From contig JAFSBJ010000219.1 in NCBI GenBank assembly GCA_017437345.1, positions 1-6,787 of the forward strand: a stretch of DNA of 6,787 nt, read 5' to 3'. This document shows, in pieces, positions 4,934 to 6,787 of this stretch; the first letter of the stretch is position 1; each line of letters opens with the position of its first letter. The notes below the pieces were generated by a model. It did no database searches. It saw only the letters and a program-made list of their open reading frames with translations, and was not told where the DNA came from. The DNA is from Clostridia bacterium. Its GTDB lineage: Bacteria > Bacillota_A > Clostridia > UMGS1810. A program made the translations under genes and the position numbers.

Positions 4934-4962
4934 TTGACAATATCCTACAATTTGCATATAAT
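4934..4962 (+). promoter_or_regulatory. consensus sigma-A promoter of the toxin-antitoxin operon
   Basis: TTGACA (4934-4939) and TATAAT (4957-4962) are separated by exactly 17 bases, a perfect housekeeping promoter. Both arms of the operator palindrome overlap it, so repressor binding would block RNA polymerase. Confidence 0.88.
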
Positions 4963-4978
4963 ACAAATTGTAGGATAT
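4940..4978. promoter_or_regulatory. Phd-type operator palindrome
   Basis: ATATCCTACAATTTG (4940-4954) and its exact reverse complement (4964-4978) are separated by 9 bases that include most of the -10 box. A 15-bp perfect inverted repeat over the promoter is what a Phd-family antitoxin dimer pair, alone or with Doc, would bind for autorepression (inferred from the family). Confidence 0.85.
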
Positions 4979-5007
4979 ATTTATCGTATAAATAATAGGA
5001 GGTAGTT

Positions 5008-5250
5008 ATGAATATAAATACTGAAACAATTACAACCATGACGGAAGCAAATCAGAATTTTTCAAAGGTTGCTAAAGTTGCGGAGAATAACGGTCAGGCA
5101 GTTATCTTCAAAAATAATAAACCCAAATTTTTGCTTATTGATGTTGAATCGGGCTTCTACTTTGATATTACTGACGATGAAAAAATAGATGTGGCGTCAA
5201 AAAGAATTATGCAAAGATTCAAGCCTGCTTTTGAGGAGCTGGCAAAATGA
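5008..5250 (+). CDS. Phd/YefM-family antitoxin
   Basis: The product is 80 residues. The N-terminal half (about 5-48) matches the Phd/YefM DNA-binding fold: an opening strand (ETITTMTEANQNFSKVAKVAE), then NNGQAVIFKNNKPKFLLIDVE. The C-terminal part (about 58-80) is a charged segment expected to fold onto the toxin and block its active site. It starts after a strong AGGAGGT (4997-5003). Its stop overlaps the toxin start by four bases (ATGA at 5247-5250), coupling translation and keeping antitoxin ahead of toxin. It is expected to repress its own promoter through the palindrome at 4940-4978. YefM proteins can pair with YoeB-type toxins, but the neighbouring gene shows that this is a Phd-Doc pair. 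Confidence 0.88.
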   Translation: MNINTETITTMTEANQNFSKVAKVAENNGQAVIFKNNKPKFLLIDVESGFYFDITDDEKIDVASKRIMQRFKPAFEELAK

Positions 5251-5624
5251 TTAAACTTAGCAAAGAAAAGGTTTTGCTATTGCATCAATTAATAGCAGAA
5301 GAAACGGGCGGTAGTGTCGGTGTAAGAGATGTTGGACTTTTAGAAAGCGCCCTTAATAATGCGTATGCCACATTTGGTGGAGAAGAACTTTATAAAACAA
5401 AAGAAGAAAAAGCAGCAAGTCTTGGATTTTCGTTAATATCTAACCACGCATTTGTTGATGGCAACAAGAGAATAGGTGTGTATGTTATGCTGACATTTTT
5501 GGAAGCAGAGGGAATAAGAATGAATTGCACCAATGCAGATGTTGTAGATTTTGCTTTGTCTGTTGCATCAGGCGATATGAAGTATGATGAAATTTTAGAT
5601 TGGATAAAAAAGTTTGAAAAATAA
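5247..5624 (+). CDS. doc: Doc-family (Fic fold) toxin
   Basis: The product is 125 residues, the usual Doc length. The Fic/Doc signature is HAFVDGNKRIG (His67 to Gly77), matching H-x-F-x-D-G-N-K-R, with the catalytic His and the phosphate-binding Asn-Lys-Arg intact. The upstream segment GVRDVGLLESALNNAYATFGG is characteristic of the Doc branch rather than larger Fic AMP-transferases. Doc of phage P1 phosphorylates elongation factor EF-Tu and halts translation, and the same activity is inferred here. The gene overlaps the antitoxin stop (ATGA). It has no N-terminal inhibitory motif of its own, consistent with control by the separate Phd-type partner. The role could be plasmid- or island-type stabilisation or phage defence; its position beside several mobile repeats fits a transferred module. 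Confidence 0.9.
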   Translation: MIKLSKEKVLLLHQLIAEETGGSVGVRDVGLLESALNNAYATFGGEELYKTKEEKAASLGFSLISNHAFVDGNKRIGVYVMLTFLEAEGIRMNCTNADVVDFALSVASGDMKYDEILDWIKKFEK

Positions 5625-5665
5625 GATTTTCTATTCACTTTAGTTATACCCAAGGAGGAAATGAT

Positions 5666-6250
5666 ATGCTTTGTTATAAATGTAATCGTGCTATCCCCGA
5701 CAATGCTCTTGTGTGTCCCAATTGCGGTGCTGAGATGTCGGTCTATGCCCGCAGAAGCTTTGAAAGCGGCGCTGATGCAAATCCATTTACTAGCCTTACG
5801 CCCATGGTATGGTATAAGGTTCTTATTTATTTTTCCTTATATGCAAGTGCCATCACGGGAGTTATAAATGGTATAAGCTATCTTACCGGATATATCTATG
5901 CTATTCAGTCTGCAGGAAAAATAGACGCCTATATGATATATATGGAGTATGGAAAAGGTCTTATGATTACTGATATAGTCTATGGAATTATATCTGTTGT
6001 ATACTCTCTCTTTGCCCTTGTGGTTCGCTCAAAGCTTGCCGGCTTTAAAAAGAATGCTCCCCTTTATCTTTATATATGGTATGGAATTGGGGCTGTTATA
6101 AGCTTTGGTTATGCAGTTTCTATCGGAGTTTTTGGAAATGTTCCCAATTCCTATGGTCTTATGCAGTTTCCACAGCTTATAGGGGAGGCAGTTTTCATCT
6201 GGATTAATTATATCTATTTTTCAAAAAGGAAACACTTTTTTGTTAATTGA
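5666..6250 (+). CDS. zinc-ribbon membrane protein of unknown function
   Basis: The product is 194 residues. A short N-terminal zinc ribbon has two Cys pairs, CYKC (3, 6) and CPNC (17, 20), separated by 10 residues. A linker to about residue 45 follows, then four predicted membrane segments (about 48-72, 100-120, 131-156 and 169-186) and a basic tail SKRKH. Zinc-ribbon plus multi-span proteins are common in Firmicutes, but no function can be assigned. The start at 5666 is fixed by AAGGAGG (5652-5658); the ATG at 5661 opens a different, unrelated frame. The gene lies 41 bases after doc with no clear terminator and 13 bases before the NUDIX gene, so it is probably co-transcribed with the latter and may receive read-through from the toxin operon. 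Confidence 0.7.
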   Translation: MLCYKCNRAIPDNALVCPNCGAEMSVYARRSFESGADANPFTSLTPMVWYKVLIYFSLYASAITGVINGISYLTGYIYAIQSAGKIDAYMIYMEYGKGLMITDIVYGIISVVYSLFALVVRSKLAGFKKNAPLYLYIWYGIGAVISFGYAVSIGVFGNVPNSYGLMQFPQLIGEAVFIWINYIYFSKRKHFFVN

Positions 6251-6263
6251 CAGGTGATGAAAA

Positions 6264-6617
6264 ATGAAAGAAACAACTCTTTGCTATATAGAAAACAATG
6301 GCAGATACCTTATGCTCCACAGAATAAAAAAAGAAGATGATGTTAACAAAGGAAAATGGATAGGTGTTGGCGGAAAGCTTGAAAATGGCGAAGGCCCTGT
6401 GGAGTGTATTCAAAGAGAAATCAAGGAAGAAACCGCTCTGGAGATTACGGATTTAAAATACAGGGGAAAGGTCTGCTTTGTTTCAGATATATATGAAGAT
6501 GAAATAATGCACCTTTTCACAGCTAAAGCTCAAAGCAAAATTTTTTCCTCATGCCCAGAGGGCAAGCTTAAATGGATAGCCATTGGAGTACTATCCGAAC
6601 GCGCCTCAAAGTCTTGA
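6264..6617 (+). CDS. NUDIX hydrolase (MutT-like), C-terminus truncated by MITE
   Basis: NUDIX enzymes hydrolyse nucleoside diphosphates linked to another group, such as 8-oxo-dGTP. The opening (ETTLCYIENNGRYLMLHR) and the NUDIX box at 37-59 are intact: Gly37, then Glu43, then REIKEETAL (51-59), with the metal-binding Glu52, 55 and 56. Ala58 replaces the usual Gly of the box. Native sequence ends at GKLKWI (residue 105, codon ATA at 6576-6578). From 6579 the frame is MITE sequence, giving a foreign 12-residue tail ending SERASKS. MutT-like relatives run to about 150 residues, so perhaps 40 C-terminal residues, including a terminal helix, are missing. The protein may be unstable despite its complete catalytic box. 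The start follows AGGTGAT. The missing 3' part should lie beyond the right end of the window. Confidence 0.82.
   Translation: MKETTLCYIENNGRYLMLHRIKKEDDVNKGKWIGVGGKLENGEGPVECIQREIKEETALEITDLKYRGKVCFVSDIYEDEIMHLFTAKAQSKIFSSCPEGKLKWIAIGVLSERASKS
6579..6600 (+). repeat. MITE left terminal inverted repeat
   Basis: These 22 bases are the inverted counterpart of 131-152 (20 of 22 match). The preceding TA mirrors the TA after the other end, consistent with a 2-bp TA target duplication. Confidence 0.85.
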
Positions 6618-6708
6618 AAAAAGGCTTTTTCTTCGTTGTCGCTTTTGCCATACCTCGTATTACCAAAAGCTTCCGCCTTGAAAAATCTCTATTTTCAAGA
6701 CTTTGAGG
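6604..6708. repeat. internal long hairpin of the MITE
   Basis: CCTCAAAGTCTTGAAAA (6604-6620) pairs perfectly with 6692-6708, enclosing 71 bases that themselves contain pairing segments (AAGGC/GCCTT, GCTTTTG/CAAAAGC). The result is a long branched stem on either strand, able to fold as RNA or as a DNA cruciform. Whether it terminates transcription, is processed or is recognised during transposition cannot be told from sequence. Confidence 0.7.
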
Positions 6709-6787
6709 TTCACAGAATTTTAGAAATAACAAATTTTATGATAGAATGAGGAAAAAGCGCAGGAAATATTGAGCATATTTCCGAGCA

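Larger units (their letters stand above)
6577..6787 (+). mobile_element. MITE-like element, left-hand part (copy 2, runs off window end)
   Basis: The element begins at 6579 with a terminal inverted repeat (6579-6600, GCCATTGGAG at the outer end), directly after a TA at 6577-6578. It continues to the end of the window, and its last 89 bases match 1-89. No transposase or other conserved protein is encoded. A perfect 17-bp internal inverted repeat lies at 6604-6620 and 6692-6708. The boundary is independently confirmed because homology of the NUDIX protein to its family stops at exactly this point. Confidence 0.8.

Noticed and set aside
5661..5867. Frame starting at the ATG just before the zinc-ribbon gene
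   Set aside because: It lies in a different frame over the zinc-ribbon gene and lacks any recognisable domain. The Shine-Dalgarno fits the ATG at 5666.
1..6787. CRISPR array, rRNA or replication origin
   Set aside because: No regularly spaced identical repeats, no rRNA-like sequence, and no DnaA-box cluster or iterons were seen.

Overview
The window looks like chromosomal DNA of an AT-rich, Gram-positive, strictly anaerobic Clostridia-type bacterium, possibly a gut Oscillospirales or Eubacteriales relative. This is inferred from strong AGGAGG-type ribosome binding sites, a tRNA gene without an encoded CCA, a flavin reductase-rubredoxin fusion of the clostridial Hrb type, a KtrAB potassium system, and GC-richer hairpin repeats of the kind scattered through such genomes. 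No taxonomic marker is present, so the assignment is tentative.

Layout. (1) 1-154 is the right-hand part of a short inverted-repeat element, here called the MITE. It joins directly to an SGNH/GDSL hydrolase gene (to 760) that has lost its start and its catalytic GDS block. (2) 761-1167 has no credible gene. It holds a hairpin after the hydrolase, a 15-bp-stem terminator-like hairpin, a 3' remnant of tRNA-Ala, a GC-rich hairpin cassette and the terminator of the intact tRNA-Ala(GGC), which lies on the minus strand (1168-1240) behind a consensus promoter. (3) 1353-1964 encodes a flavin reductase domain fused to a small rubredoxin. (4) 2133-4136 is a ktrB-ktrA operon for K+ uptake, with its own promoter and a roughly 90-nt leader. 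(5) 4137-5000 is a repeat-rich stretch: a solo two-hairpin repeat, then a DUF559 (Vsr-like fold) nuclease gene flanked by inverted copies of the same repeat family, the whole bracketed by imperfect direct repeats of about 50 bp. (6) 4934-5624 is a Phd/Doc toxin-antitoxin operon with a textbook promoter and a perfect palindromic operator. (7) 5666-6617 encodes a zinc-ribbon membrane protein and a NUDIX hydrolase. The NUDIX gene is cut off by the left-hand part of a second MITE copy (6579-6787).

The two MITE pieces overlap by 89 bp (87 identical) and together give a roughly 272-bp element. It has 22-bp terminal inverted repeats (20 of 22 matching) that abut a TA dinucleotide at both visible ends, as expected for a non-autonomous relative of IS630/Tc1-mariner elements. 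Each copy has disrupted a coding gene at a TA inside an apparent ATA codon. The most notable signals are therefore the mobile repeats: the gene-breaking MITE, the DUF559-carrying two-hairpin repeat cassette and the tRNA-Ala 3' duplication. The metabolic and transport genes between them look ordinary and intact.
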